Below, one piece after another: positions 31,982 to 43,720 of a stretch of DNA of 64,000 nt (position 1 is its first letter; the number at the start of each line of letters is the position of its first letter). The DNA lies in the NCBI GenBank assembly GCA_949592205.1, contig CATIUR010000004.1, positions 9,923,001 through 9,987,000 of the forward strand, read 5' to 3'. Position numbers and translations under genes: made by a program. Under the pieces are notes generated by a model that worked only from the letters and a program-made list of their open reading frames with translations, was not told the DNA's origin and made no database searches. The stretch comes from Helichrysum umbraculigerum (Eukaryota; Streptophyta; Magnoliopsida; Asterales; Asteraceae).

Positions 31982-33068
31982 ATGGCTGAACCAAAGGTGA
32001 AGTGTCTACCCTTACTCTGTTCTCTCTGTTTCTTCAGTTTTTCACATAATTCTGCACTCATTATCTGTCTCATATGAACATTCATAATATTCTATAATCA
32101 AGTTTGGAGGGATGAGGTACTTGTCGTTTATGTATCGATGCATTAGCTGTTACTATAGTTTATATATGTCTTACCGTTCTAAAAAGCAGTATAGTAAATA
32201 TATTTTAGTAAGTATTCCATTTTATCGTTTTTAATATTGTACGCACCAACTTATATCAATTATTTTGCAATCAGAGAGTACGCTATTGTACGTACGCCTT
32301 ACCCTCTATAACATGTAAACCGATGAAATGACACTAGTCATACTGATGTGGCATAGATTGTATGTAGCTGCCTCGCTCATCGTTCAAAGATCGATCTGGT
32401 CAACACATTCAATAGGTCACCTAGTACATACATAATTAGTTCGTAAGTTTTATAAATTTAACTTAGTTCCTACAACATAAACCTTTTTTCAAATTGATAC
32501 TTAAACACATATTTAATTTGTCTTCACAAATTTTTGTTAAATCGAATAGGTTTGATCATATATAAGTTTGTGTATTTTGAAAGCAGAAAGTGATATATGG
32601 AGTAGACATACATGACGGTAAAGGTAAAAAGAAGGTCATGAAGGCGATTTCTAGCGTCAAAGGTGAGTACTTATACTTCAAACTAACAATTTCATACCAA
32701 GAATTCAATTAGCATTTCCAAATTTACCGGTAATTTATATATGTGTAGGGATTCAATCCATAGATATAGACTTGAATGAACAGAAACTGACAGTTGTTGG
32801 GATCTTTGATCCGATACGAGGATACAAAAAAGTAAAAAAGGTGTGTTGTACGAATCTCTTATTCCTTGAGATAGTGAAAAAGGAGGAACCAAAGAAGGAA
32901 GAACCGAAAAAGGAAGAACCGAAGAAGGAAGAACCGAAAAAAGAAGACGAAAATAAGCCAAATGAAAGTAACAGAGCGTGGACTTATGAACCACATTTTA
33001 ATCCTTATTTGCCAGAACGTTATTATGTTGTTATGGATGAAAATCCAAAATGCTGTGTTATATCTTGA
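31982..33068 (+). CDS. Heavy-metal-associated isoprenylated plant protein without CxxC (HIPP)
   Basis: Three exons, 31982-31996, 32587-32662 and 32749-33068, join in frame for 136 residues. The first encodes only MAEPK. Exons 2 and 3 form an HMA-type fold: KVIYGVDIHDGKGKKKVMKA is strand and helix, then SIDIDLNEQKLTVVGIFDP is the paired strand region. The metal-binding CxxC loop is replaced by HDGKGK, so classical metal binding is unlikely. A Lys/Glu/Pro repeat, about five KKEEP units, follows. The protein ends CVIS, a CaaX box for farnesylation, with an extra Cys just before it, so membrane attachment is expected. HIPP members of this metal-site-lacking group occur across dicots. The very short first exon with a 590-bp intron is characteristic of such genes. 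The function is not known; roles in stress signalling are only family-level suggestions. Confidence 0.88.
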
Positions 33069-33706
33069 GCATATGTTAAATCATTCTATTTGCGTGATTA
33101 GACTATATATATATAGCGCAACTTTTATATGTGTGAAAAGATCATCAATATCGTAGTAACGAATCATATGTAAATGATATGAACGTGTATGTGTTTGATG
33201 TTTAACTTGAGAGCTTTATTGATAATACACGTTAATGTGTGTGTTTAGAATGATAAGTGTTACATTCTAGACCCTACTTACATGCTACTATTAACTCGAT
33301 ACATACGATAAAAGTTTTGAAAGCACTCACCATATAATAGTAAAATATGTAAAATGTAATACATACACTTAATAAAAATAAAAACCTTCATACTTTATTC
33401 TATTAGGATTAGGATGTATTAAGAGAGTAACACTTTTAAGTGAAGAATTAAATGAGTTAAACGTTCCATATACTCCATACATTTGAACTATTTGTGTCAT
33501 GGGTCTAATTGTCTCTAAAACTCATTAGTCGGCCATGAACATGTGATTCATCTAATTTCGAAATGGATTTTAATAAACAATGTCCCTTTGGGCAATGGTT
33601 AATTAAGCTAATCATAATTATAATCAAAGCATTTAATAAAATTCAAAACTTCAAAATTTATAATGTAATATCACTTTTTAAATATAACTCACATATTCCA
33701 TTTTAT
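33069..33706. other. Downstream region of the HIPP gene
   Basis: AT-rich with no gene or resolved element. The 3' untranslated region and polyadenylation site of the HIPP gene should lie in the first few hundred bases. Confidence 0.5.
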
Positions 33707-33713
33707 TATTATA

Positions 33714-34035
33714 AGAGTTAATTGCATGGTTGGTCCCTATATTTTACACAAAATTGCACCGTTAGTCCCTATATTTTACCTTTTGCATCGGAGGTCCAAA
33801 AACAAAAAAAGTTATTGCGCAGTTGGTCCCTCCTCGAACTAAAATGACTAAATTACCCTCACTTGAATCAAGACAAAAAATAGGACATTAAGGGTATGGT
33901 AGTCATTTTAGTTGGAGGGGGGACCACCCACGCAACAACTTTCTTGTTTTTGGATCTTCGGTGCAAAAAGTAAAATATAGGGACTAACGGTGCAATTTTG
34001 TGTAAAATATAGGGACCAACCATGCAATTAACTCT
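33714..34035. mobile_element. Foldback MITE with long inverted repeats
   Basis: The ends AGAGTTAATTGCATGGTTGG and their complement open inverted arms of about 75 bp containing GTCCCTATATTTTAC twice. The flanks TATTATA (33707-33713 and 34036-34042) match and may be a 7-bp target duplication, although they are low complexity. No coding capacity. Superfamily not certain. Confidence 0.8.
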
Positions 34036-34404
34036 TATTATAAAATTGCTATTAATTTAATGTTTGTATTTATTTATTTATGGTTGACTTAATCATTGTC
34101 TTAAGAACGTTGTTTATCAAAACCTCGTAACTTAACAAAGTAGAAGTAATAAGTATGATATTCGACTAATTAATATTGAGCTTGATTATCTGCCCAAAAT
34201 AAACATGTTGGTCGGTCGGATTTAGTGGTAACGACATTTAGGATGTTCTGAGGCTGATATGATGTTCCTCAAACCATGAATTCTTTTGAATTTTGTGTAC
34301 CACCCGTTTTCCAATATATAATGTTTTCTTTCTATAACATTATATTACAATATTATTTAACGGTGTAACTTTATTAGTTATGTATATATAAACAGTAATA
34401 AATC

Positions 34405-34668
34405 CAGTGGCGGATCCAGAAATTCACGTCATGGGGGGCAAAAGTTTATCACTAATTTTTTTTTAAATTAAAACTTAATTATACTTGGCATAATGTCCTT
34501 AAAGAGGGGGCCATTTTAATCCTTTTCATTCATAATGAGCTATTTATAGGGGGGGCCTAATCACAATTTATGTTGGGTTATGTTAAAATTTAACAAGTAA
34601 TTATATCAAAAGCCCAATCTCATGGGGGGCCCCGGGAACCCCATGCTAACTAATCAAATCCGCCCCTG
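34405..34668. mobile_element. Short non-autonomous hAT element
   Basis: The 8-bp duplications AATAAATC lie at 34397-34404 and 34669-34676. The ends CAGTGGCGGA and CAGGGGCGGA (read inward) are near-perfect inverted repeats. The 264-bp body has two GGGGGGC-type runs and no coding capacity. Confidence 0.9.
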
Positions 34669-34776
34669 AATAAATCTATATGGTTATTCTATCAACAAAG
34701 ATCCTAAAGTTAATGATAATATATATATGCGCAACGGGTCACTTCATATTGCTTTATTCTTTAGATTAAAACATTA

Positions 34777-35063
34777 GACACTTTCATTCGTGACTGAAAC
34801 TGACTGGGTCATGTCAGTGTCACATCAACTTTTTCCAAAATTGATTGAAACTTACGGACCTTTAATGTCAGTGACACAGTCACTTTATTTTTTGGATATC
34901 ACATTTACCAATTTACCTTTAATTATCGGAAAAGAAAAAAAACGATACATCGTCGGATATCCGACGGATTCAACCGATGGAGACCAACCGACGTATGCTA
35001 ATGTTGTTGTCGGTTCCGTCGGTTTAAATGGACGAAAAACCGACGTATCCACCGGGAGCCATC
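34777..35063. mobile_element. Harbinger-related MITE
   Basis: TTA triplets flank it at 34774-34776 and 35064-35066. The left half resembles the left end of the large Harbinger element (GTCAGTGTCACATCA, CAGTGACAC words), and the right half is rich in CCGACG and CCGATG. The terminal repeats are weak, so the limits are approximate. Confidence 0.6.
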
Positions 35064-35066
35064 TTA

Positions 35067-35654
35067 TTTTAAGTAAGTTTTATTAGTCATAATTATATCG
35101 ATATCAATATTAAACATCAATTGTTCATTAGTTGATTTGATAACAAGAATGTTGATTGATAAGCACAAACGATTTCTTCTTTTTGTTTGTTATTTTTATT
35201 GATAAATAATAATATAGTTATTTTTTATTTTTCCGGGACGGCCCTTCAGTTACTGCTTGGAACCTTTTGCGTGGCTTCAGTCACATCTTCGGTATTTGTT
35301 TTTTATGTACAATAAGTTAAGCTCTCTAATAACCATATTAATATTCCCACCATCAAATTTATATTTTGAAAATCATGATCAACAGCATATTAAAATTGGA
35401 TTAGATTTTAGAATTAACAAATTACTTTCAAATATATTAATCAATCTTATTCCAACATTTATTGAATACAATAGGTCATGTCATGTCATGCACCAAATAA
35501 TTCATGTCATAGATAGACACTATACAATTGTCACACTATATCACCCAACCCTTCTTTTATGTCAAAATCATTGCTATATCTAATGCAATTAATATATTAA
35601 GACTTGCATTATATATCACTATATCGTACACCACTTGTACCATATACTTCTTGC
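35067..35654. other. Spacer downstream of the ACC synthase gene
   Basis: AT-rich with no gene recognised. It should include the 3' untranslated region of the ACC synthase, which is transcribed leftward and stops at 35655. Confidence 0.5.
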
Positions 35655-37407
35655 CTAATTTTGTGCCCGAACGAGTGGCGAGGCGAGCGGCGAATGTGGC
35701 GACATCCAGGCGAGAGGAGAATGTGGTGACATATGATGAGGAGTCAAGATATCGTCGAGCCTTCTTGACGATAACCTGAGATGTTGATTGTTTTGCCAAC
35801 ATTGTTTCTTGGTCTTGATCTCGAGCATTTTGTTCTTTAGCACAAATGTTTTTATCCTCCTTAACGCGATCATTGTAGTCTCATCGTCCATATTTGCAAA
35901 ACAAACACGAAACCAACCAGGCTCAGAGCAATGAAAAGATTGGCCGGGCGAAACATTGAGTTTAATATCGTTAATTATAATTCGCCAGAATGTCAATTCG
36001 GATTCGAAAGTTGGCTCTTTTAAAAATCGACGCAGGTCCATCCAAAAGAACAACCCGGCATTGCTTTCCAAAGTTCCTATCCCGACTTGGGCTAGCCCAC
36101 GTGTAAACATATCATGTCTGTGGGCCAACCTGACTCTGCTCTCGGATATGAAGTTCTCAACGAACTTATTATCCGAGAGCATAGAGGCCAACATGTGTTG
36201 GGTTTGAGTTGAAACAAGCCCGAAACTTGACATTTTGCGTGCGATATTCACGACATTATCGTTGTAGGAATACACGATCCCCACTCTAAAACCCGGGAAC
36301 CCCATATCTTTAGAAAGGCTATAAACTATATGAATCAAGTCGCGGTTGCATTCAGGCTCTTCCTCTATGATTTCCGCAATGCTAACAAATTCATCACCAG
36401 CCGTTACTGTCCCTGCGTAGATCTCGTCACATATGAGGTGTATGTTCTTGTCGTTAATAAAACTCACGAGATCTTTTAAGGTTTCCTTGTCGTAGTGAGT
36501 TCCTAATGGATTCGATGGGTTCGTTATAAGCAATCCTTTGACCTTAATGTTGTCTAGTTTTGCTTTCTCGTAGGCGGTTTCAAGAGCTTCTTGGGTGATC
36601 TTGAAGTTATTCGAGCTTTCACAAGCAACAGGTAAAAGCTCAACCCCTGTTCGCCATCTCAAATCTCGATCGAACCTGAAAAAAATTCCAAAACCGAATA
36701 ATTTAGTCTCACATTGTAATTTATATTCATTTTGCAATGTAAATGTTTGTCTTAAATGAACATGACCCACAACTTTTTGGTTGATAGGTCAGCTCGCTAC
36801 AATAGAAGTTGTATGCATATACATACCCTGGATAATAAGGGGTTGGAACTAAGAACGCTTCCCCTGGATTAGCTAAGCAAAATGCCACAGTTTCATGAGC
36901 ACCGGTGGCGCCACCACTCATGACGATACGGTTAGGGTCGAACTTCACTCGGTTTCCTCGAACTTGGCTCATGAAGTTAGCAATGGCGGTTCGAAATTCT
37001 GGCAAACCGTGGTAGTCTTGAAAGATAGCAGTTTCTTTGAAATCAAAAACACCTTGTGGAGTACATATTGATGCACTTGGGTTCGCCTTAATCCATTCTT
37101 GGATCAAATCGAAAGTAAGCTAAATAAAAACAAAAAACAAACAAATTAGCAAAAAGGTTCAAAATTTATTACAATTCTGATGCAATCTTTCATTATTTTT
37201 TTTTAGTTTTAATCTGTTGTTGTTGTATCTACGTACCTGATTTTCGGCAAGGCCCATTTGAATAACGCCAGTGGGATTGTGTTGAAGGTGGAAAGGGTTG
37301 GCGTAGTAAGCCTTCCAACCGTCGAAATAAGGTGAGTTTTCGCCATGTCCATTGTTGGTTGCGATTTTCGACAACAAATCGTGGTCGTTTTTCATGGCAA
37401 CACCCAT
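35655..37407 (-). CDS. ACS: 1-aminocyclopropane-1-carboxylate synthase, type 1
   Basis: This cytosolic PLP enzyme converts S-adenosylmethionine to ACC, the committed step of ethylene synthesis. Three exons, 37407-37237, 37119-36827 and 36675-35655, join in frame across GT-AG introns to give 494 residues. Motifs include GVIQMGLAENQL near the first exon junction, PTPYYPGFDRDLRWRTG at the second, and CDEIYAG near 237. YSLSKDMGFPGFRVG carries the PLP-binding Lys277, and GWFRVCFAN the substrate-binding Arg. The C-terminal tail contains a CDPK-type basic site (LRLSSRRLDD) and Ser-Pro MAPK sites, which make it a type-1 isoform stabilised by phosphorylation. The tail is unusual: MSPHSPLA is repeated, giving SP sites at Ser471, 474, 480, 483 and 487. 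The start chosen is MGVAMKNDHDLL, the first ATG in frame. The gene looks functional. Confidence 0.96.
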
Positions 37408-37538
37408 TGTCTTGTTTGATTTGAGTTGCAAAAATGAAGAAATTGGTACGTAGTAAGTTAAACGAAAGTAAGCAGAAAATGAATGTGAATGTGAATTAAT
37501 TAAGTTGAGATGGTTAATGAAAATGTAGGAGGGATGGA

Positions 37539-37547
37539 TTTATATAG
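37539..37547 (-). promoter_or_regulatory. Likely TATA box of the ACC synthase gene
   Basis: The minus strand reads CTATATAAATCC about 135 bp upstream of the start codon, a normal plant distance. Confidence 0.6.
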
Positions 37548-37552
37548 ACAAG

Positions 37553-38469
37553 TAAATTAGTGAGTGGGGTTTGGAAGGAATCAAGAAGTTTCGTCGAGTG
37601 GAAAGTATATGGTGGCAGCTGCCACCTTGATTTTAATTCAAACTTAAGAACTTGTTTAGTGTTTGAAACTCATTTGACATTATTTTTTTTAATTAAATAA
37701 TCATGATGACGATGATGATGGAGTAATTTGTCGTAGCACTTATCTATTACTGTACTTTATAAAATGTTTCGCTCCTAAATCTTTATCCCTTAATAAGGAG
37801 ACAATTTAGATGACTATTTTACCCATTTAAATACTTTTAATGAAATTTTAAATACTTAAATCAAAATCAATGCAATTAGTTATAAAAGTTAATGTCATAA
37901 TTAATTGTTAAGTTACAAATACTTATCCCTTTAGTTTAATTTTTAAGACTGACATAGTAATGGATATTGAAATATACTGTATGTTCCATATATTATTAAT
38001 TAATGTAAAAAAGCCGAGTATATTAAAATATTCTAAGTTTTAATACAATCAAATTATGATATTTAAATCTTCATACGGATTAACCAAATTAATCATTACC
38101 GTTTAACCAACTAAATATATATATATACATAATTCTATATCGGACACAATAAAAATGACACAATATGTGTAACTGATTACACTTAAACTATGTAATCTAT
38201 TACTCCTAATATAAAGAACACCAACAAATTGACTTACGAATGAAAAAATTTAATTGCGGAATGCAAAGTTGTAAAATATTAAATGTTTAACATAAAAGTA
38301 CTTTATCTCTTTATCATTCATGTTCTTGCTTTAGTATTTGTACATCAAACAAACTTAGAAATGATTGTTGATTCAACACTGCAAAACGAAAAAAATATCG
38401 TCCGCCGCACTAAGCGGGTAATCTTCTGGTATATAAATTCTATGTATAATTTGGATAATGCGAATATCA
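37553..38469. other. Spacer upstream of the ACC synthase gene
   Basis: AT-rich with no gene or resolved element. The far upstream promoter of the ACC synthase would lie here. Confidence 0.5.
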
Positions 38470-38478
38470 TTTGGTTAT

Positions 38479-38661
38479 GGGTGGTGATTTGTACACCACC
38501 ACTTTTTTGTCATACACCACCAAAATTATATTTCGGACATTTTTGCCTTTGAAGTTGTGAATGAGTGTTTGAAGAATTTTAAGTTGCAAGGAGTAAAAGG
38601 GTCTAAAATATATATTTTAGTGGTGTATGGCAAAAAAATGGTGGTGTACAAATCACCACCT
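38479..38661. mobile_element. Mutator-type MITE, copy 1 (183 bp)
   Basis: The ends GGGTGGTGATTTGTACACC and their complement form inverted repeats. The 9-bp flanks TTTGGTTAT (38470-38478) and TTTGGTTAC (38662-38670) match at eight positions. Same family as 43721-43863 and 44634-44764. Confidence 0.88.
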
Positions 38662-39179
38662 TTTGGTTACTGTACCGCACTCACTTTTTCTTGTTGGTAA
38701 TTTGTCATATAATTGTTATTGGGTTGAACCGGTCGCACTAGACCCAGACTTTACACTTGTTTGACTAATAGTGGGCTTTTAAAAAATATTGTGAATAGTA
38801 ACATCAAATATCAATTTATTGACTAACATAAAATTACCGTGACTGATAACATGGAAAATGGATATCTCATTTTGAGCACACGGAATTGATAAGGATTCGA
38901 TGAAATTCAAATTAAGATTCCATTATTTGTTGTGTTTGGTTGAGTAATTGATAACGGTAAGTATCCATCAAAATTCACTTGGCCAAAGTTTTTAGAATTT
39001 CTTTTCCTTTGACGAATTTAATTTTCTTAAAAACTTTTGCGAACCAAACACAAACTAATCTACTTCAACTTGATAAGTAGCACTAAGCCACTAACACCTA
39101 AGATAAGTAATGCGTTTCCCTTGTTCTGCTTATTTGGCACAAAAATTATATGAATAACAAATAAATAAGGAAAATGATT

Positions 39180-39245
39180 GGTTGGCTTAAAGTTGTAGAA
39201 CTAAATGTTGACCTAAAGTTGTAGAACTAAATGTTGACTTAAGGA
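39180..39245. repeat. Short tandem repeat around GTAGAACTAAATGTTGAC
   Basis: Two tandem copies of about 29 bp (TAAAGTTGTAGAACTAAATG) and the start of a third, with single-base changes. Confidence 0.75.
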
Positions 39246-39601
39246 TGTAATTGGTGGGTTTGAAAAATTAATTGGATGAGATTAAGAGTAAAAAAAAATT
39301 CAACCAATCAAAAAACTAGGTCTACTTTTTTAGATATAAGTAAGTAGGTCATATATAGCATTACTCGATAAATAATACTACTAGTCTACTAGTGACTTTT
39401 CACAGTTACGTAGTATAATTTTTTAGTCCAAATTTCGTGGTCCATGTTTTAGGACAGTTCTTCTGAATGGTACCATTTTAAATAACACTTTCACCCTCAT
39501 ACTTCTCATCTTTGACAATTGCGGTTCCATGCTTCATTATCCTCTACACTCCACATATGACATTGTGTCATTGAATGATTCAACCTTTTATCAGCTCACA
39601 T

Positions 39602-40355
39602 TAGGCCTGTAAACGAACCGAACGAACACGAACGGAGTCTGTTCGTGTTCGTTCATTAAGGTTTTGACGAACAAATGAACGAACACGAACGGATAAGCGA
39701 ACATATTTTTTTGTTCATGTTCGTTCATTAAGAAAATTTGTTTGTTCACGAACACAAACGAACGTACACGAACAAACACATAATGTAATGCATTTCTTCG
39801 TTAATTCCTTAAATAAACCTCAACAAACGTAAACGAACGTATATATACACATCTACACATATATATTATAAAACTTGAAACTTTGTAATGCATATTAAGC
39901 ATTACAAAACGATCAAAATATGAAGATAACCTCCTTTTTCTTGCTACGATCGTAGGTAGGAGCAACATATTTAGTGGAGGTGAGTTTGGAGTGGGGTAAA
40001 ATATGAGGTAAAAATATCTAGATGTTTAATATTATTAAATGAAAAGATCTAAATATTTAATAGTATTATATTTTGAATTTAGCTTAAATCAAAATAAGAT
40101 ATACAAATATGTAATAAATTAATTAAACTATTAGTTAATAAACGAACATTTAACCGAACATTCATGAACATGTTATCAAACGTTCACGAACGTAAATGAA
40201 CGAACGAGACCTGTGTTCATGTTCGTTCATATAATTAAACGAACGTAAAAATTTGTTCATGTTCGTTCATATAACGAAGCGAACGAACATAAACGAACTT
40301 CCCGCCGAACAGTTCGCGAATAGTTCGCCGAACGTTCAGTTCGCTTACAGGCCTA
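39602..40355. mobile_element. Non-autonomous hAT element with GAACGAAC arrays
   Basis: The 8-bp duplications GCTCACAT lie at 39594-39601 and 40356-40363. The ends TAGGCCTGTAAACGAAC and TAGGCCTGTAAGCGAAC (read inward) are inverted repeats with one mismatch. Both subterminal 180-bp zones are dense in GAACGAACACGAACG and its complement. The core is AT-rich and non-coding. Confidence 0.93.
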
Positions 40356-40564
40356 GCTCACATGGTGTACTAAAAAAGGACTTTAACATCTCACGGAGTC
40401 ATGGACCATACACGACTTGTAACACGAGTTATTTTCTTCGTACGTTAATATGATAGTCAATGTCAATAGTTAGTACGTGTTACATGTTTTACTTTAAGAA
40501 AACGGATAAACTCGTGTACTACAATGTCCAATCTAATCTCCTCCACTTTCACATGGCATACTAA

Positions 40565-40890
40565 GACCATTTCCAACAGAAGACTGAAACTAACTGAAAC
40601 CGACGTGCCACGTCAGCGCCACGTCAGCTTTTTTTCCAAAACTAACTGAAACTGACGGATCCCTGCTATCAGTGACCCGTCACTTTAATTTTTGGGTCCC
40701 ACATTTACCAATTTACCTTTATTTCTACACACTAAACAAAAAAAACAATTAAACTCGCGCGGGACCCACACATACAAAGCGATGGAGCGTCGGAAAACTG
40801 ATGGTCAAAACCGACGGACCGAACCGACGGCTCCGTGTCATCGGCGTCGGCTCCGTCTGTTCTAACCGACGAGAAGCGACTGCCCCGGTT
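40565..40890. mobile_element. Harbinger-related MITE, right end unclear
   Basis: The left end GACCATTTCCAACAG after TAA (40562-40564) closely resembles the terminal repeat of the large Harbinger element, and the next 150 bp share its CACGTCAGC / CAGTGACCC words. The right part is rich in CCGACG. No matching right terminal repeat was found, so it is truncated or degenerate there. Confidence 0.6.
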
Positions 40891-42207
40891 AACCAAATGT
40901 GATGTAGCATTTCAACATTGATAAAGATCTTGAAACAAGGTCTACCGTACTAGCTTGACATGTGACACATTAAATGTTTAGACATAAGTAATTAACAAAC
41001 TCATGCCTAAATGCTATTATCACCTCACATATGTTCAATCATGTGTAGAAAAAAATGATACTCTATATATAACATTTTAACCTTTCGATTTGTTTTATTT
41101 TTTCTCGTACACGTACATATCTACGACGCGCATTAGACACGGGAAATACAAGGATAACCTACACTAACTGATTAACACACATACAACACATGGAACATTG
41201 AATTGTATGTCGATATCGTTACCATTTTCATCCATAAATCAATGGCATTGGACACGTATCGACTAATTTGGCCAAAAATTAAAGAAACACGGGTACATGT
41301 CATTTTACATAAACTTGATTTCCAATCATTATCATGGTAGCTAGTACTTTTTGTATAGATCACAATTTTATTACAAATTAAGTTACTTATGGATGATCAC
41401 AATCACGATCATAATTAAGGATAACTACAATTCTCAAAACCTTTGAAAATCAAGTGTTTATGTCAACGTATAAATTATTATTGCATAAACAACATAAAAG
41501 TAAGGGCAGGGTTATAATATATCTAATGAGGTAGAAAAAAAAATGGTTTTATTTTTATTTTTACTTTTAAAAAACAAAACTTATAAAATATCATTAATAC
41601 TTTTAAAAAAAATTCATTACATAATTTGAAATTTTGAGTCCCTCTTCTACGTCTGCCGATTTATTAAAGATTATTACGTATTTAAAAAATAGATGTTCAC
41701 AAAAATAAACACAAATAAAATTATTCTCTTATTGAAGTATTGAACTCTAGACGTATATAGTATCTTCACGATGCATTTTTAATATATATATAAAATTAAT
41801 AAAAGGGTAATTGTAACCTAATTTTTCGGAAGAAAACTTATGAAACGAATTTATCATATGTTCATAGACTACATTGACAAAATCAACGGGGTTGGTCGGA
41901 TTCACCACCGACATGTGTTCTCTCCTTTGGTTTTTTAGTTTTACCTTTTCCTCTTTTCTTTGCAGAATATATTGAATATATAAAATTACCTTTTGAATAT
42001 AACATTTTGAGTAATGTATAAAATTATCAAAGGTCTTAGTCTAGCGGTAATGAAGTGACACTTCATCATTAGGTTGTCGATTTAAGTCCAGAGGTGAACA
42101 TATGTATATATTCTTTGTGAGTTAATTGTCTTCTTACAAAAGAATATATTATTCCATCTGTCACACTTAAAGTGTCCGTATTATTATTTTGAGTTGTCAA
42201 ATAATAA
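40891..42207. other. Intergenic DNA with no recognised feature
   Basis: AT-rich. No frame with protein similarity and no convincing element ends were seen. Confidence 0.5.
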
Positions 42208-42664
42208 GTGGCGCATATCGGCAACGAACTTTCCCTTTTTTGTCGAGTTAGGGTATGAACCCAATTTATTATACAGGTCGGTAACGAACTTTAAAATTAT
42301 GTTTCGAGTTAGGTAACGAACTTTTCGAGTTACCTAACTCGAAACATAATTTGAAAGTTCGTTACCTGACTCGAAACATAATTCGAAGTTCGTTACCTAA
42401 CTCGAAACATAATTCGAAGTTCGTTACCTAACTCGAAACATATATTGGACACGAACTTTCGAATTATGTTTCGAGTTAGGTAACAAACTTTCAAATTATG
42501 TTTCGAGTTAGGTAACGAACTTTTAAAGTTAGATGAAAAAAAAAAAGTTAATTACCTAACTCGAAACATAATTTGAAAGTTCGTTACCGACCTGTATAAT
42601 AAATTTGGTTCATACCCTAACTCGACAAAAAAGAGAAAGTTCGTTGCCGATCTGCGCCATTTAC
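42208..42664. repeat. Foldback element with repeated inner arms
   Basis: The outer arms share GGCGCATATCGGCAACGAAC and its near-complement (GGCGCAGATCGG), followed by about 100 bp of inverted match. Inside, a module with ACGAACTT...ATTATGTTTCGAGTTAGGTA occurs eight or more times in both orientations, so hairpins nest within the large hairpin. Target duplication not resolved. Confidence 0.8.
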
Positions 42665-43261
42665 CCTTAATAATATCCACAACACGTCATAAAAGACAAA
42701 TTTTCCTTTTTGATAATTAGTTCATTACATAGGCTACAAAAAAAAAATTCATTTGAATAATGTAGTTTAATTAGGCACCTTCTCGATGTTGAAATAGCCA
42801 TTTTCTATTATCAATTGATCTTTAACTATTGGTATCTAGAAGTAATATCTAGGATGACATACATGTAAGATTGTATGTTATAATTCAATCAATCCTTCTA
42901 AAAGACATTTAGTATAAGAGTTTAAATTGCCAATAACAACCATTGGACGGAGCTAGAAATTTTTATATGAGAAGTGTAACTTTTTTTTCTTCATTTTCCG
43001 CCCCTGCTCACTCCGTCCATTTAAGATATTCACTTTAAAAATACACATAATTAAAGAAATATCAATCATTATTCTTCCAAAACCCTTACTGATTCTTAAA
43101 CACAGAACGGAAAATTATTTAAAAAAGAAAAAAACTTTAATTAATGCACTTGATTTTTTTCTTACAAGAACATTACAAAAGACAGATTGACTATCGACGT
43201 GGTTTGGAAAAAACAATAAAAGCAGACAACATGCAATACTAATTTGTTCTAATTACATGGT
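42665..43261. other. Intergenic DNA, possible hAT remnant
   Basis: No gene. A weak pair of hAT-like ends (GGACGGAGCTAG near 42953 and CCGCCCCTGC near 43000) lacks a target duplication. Confidence 0.4.
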
Positions 43262-43279
43262 CATGTACATGTTGATATT

Positions 43280-43418
43280 TTTTTGAAAGGCAGTATTGGG
43301 CTCAGTGGCATTGCATCTTCATATACCCATCACCAATTCCAGGGGAAACCCGAATATTTCGAGAGAAAACCCCTGTCTCCATCCCGGAGAGCATTTTGCT
43401 CACATCCGGGTTCGAACC
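43280..43418 (-). mobile_element. Short retroposed insert (SINE-like)
   Basis: An 18-bp perfect direct repeat, CATGTACATGTTGATATT, flanks it at 43262-43279 and 43419-43436, a length typical of LINE-driven retroposition. The left end has a T run, so the insert is probably a minus-strand copy with a short A tail. The other end has GGGTTCGAACCC, which matches the box B of tRNA promoters. No upstream box A was found in the minus orientation, so the copy may be 5'-truncated. Confidence 0.7.
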
Positions 43419-43720
43419 CATGTACATGTTGATATTAGCACAAACAATATGTCTGTATTATTCTGCTAAGCCATATCATTAGATAAGGAAATTAAGTTTC
43501 ATATAATTAGAGATGTAATTATCATTTAATCATTTGAACAGCTTAAAAGGTACTCCAAACTTAAAAGTTATCAGAGTCTAGATACACTGATATATGACTT
43601 TCTGAGATTTTATACGCACGATGCATGAACAGATTATATATGTGTCTAACATCAACTTTTATTTTTATATATCAAATTGGAAAATTGGATGTGTATACAA
43701 TTTACAAACCAATTATAAAA

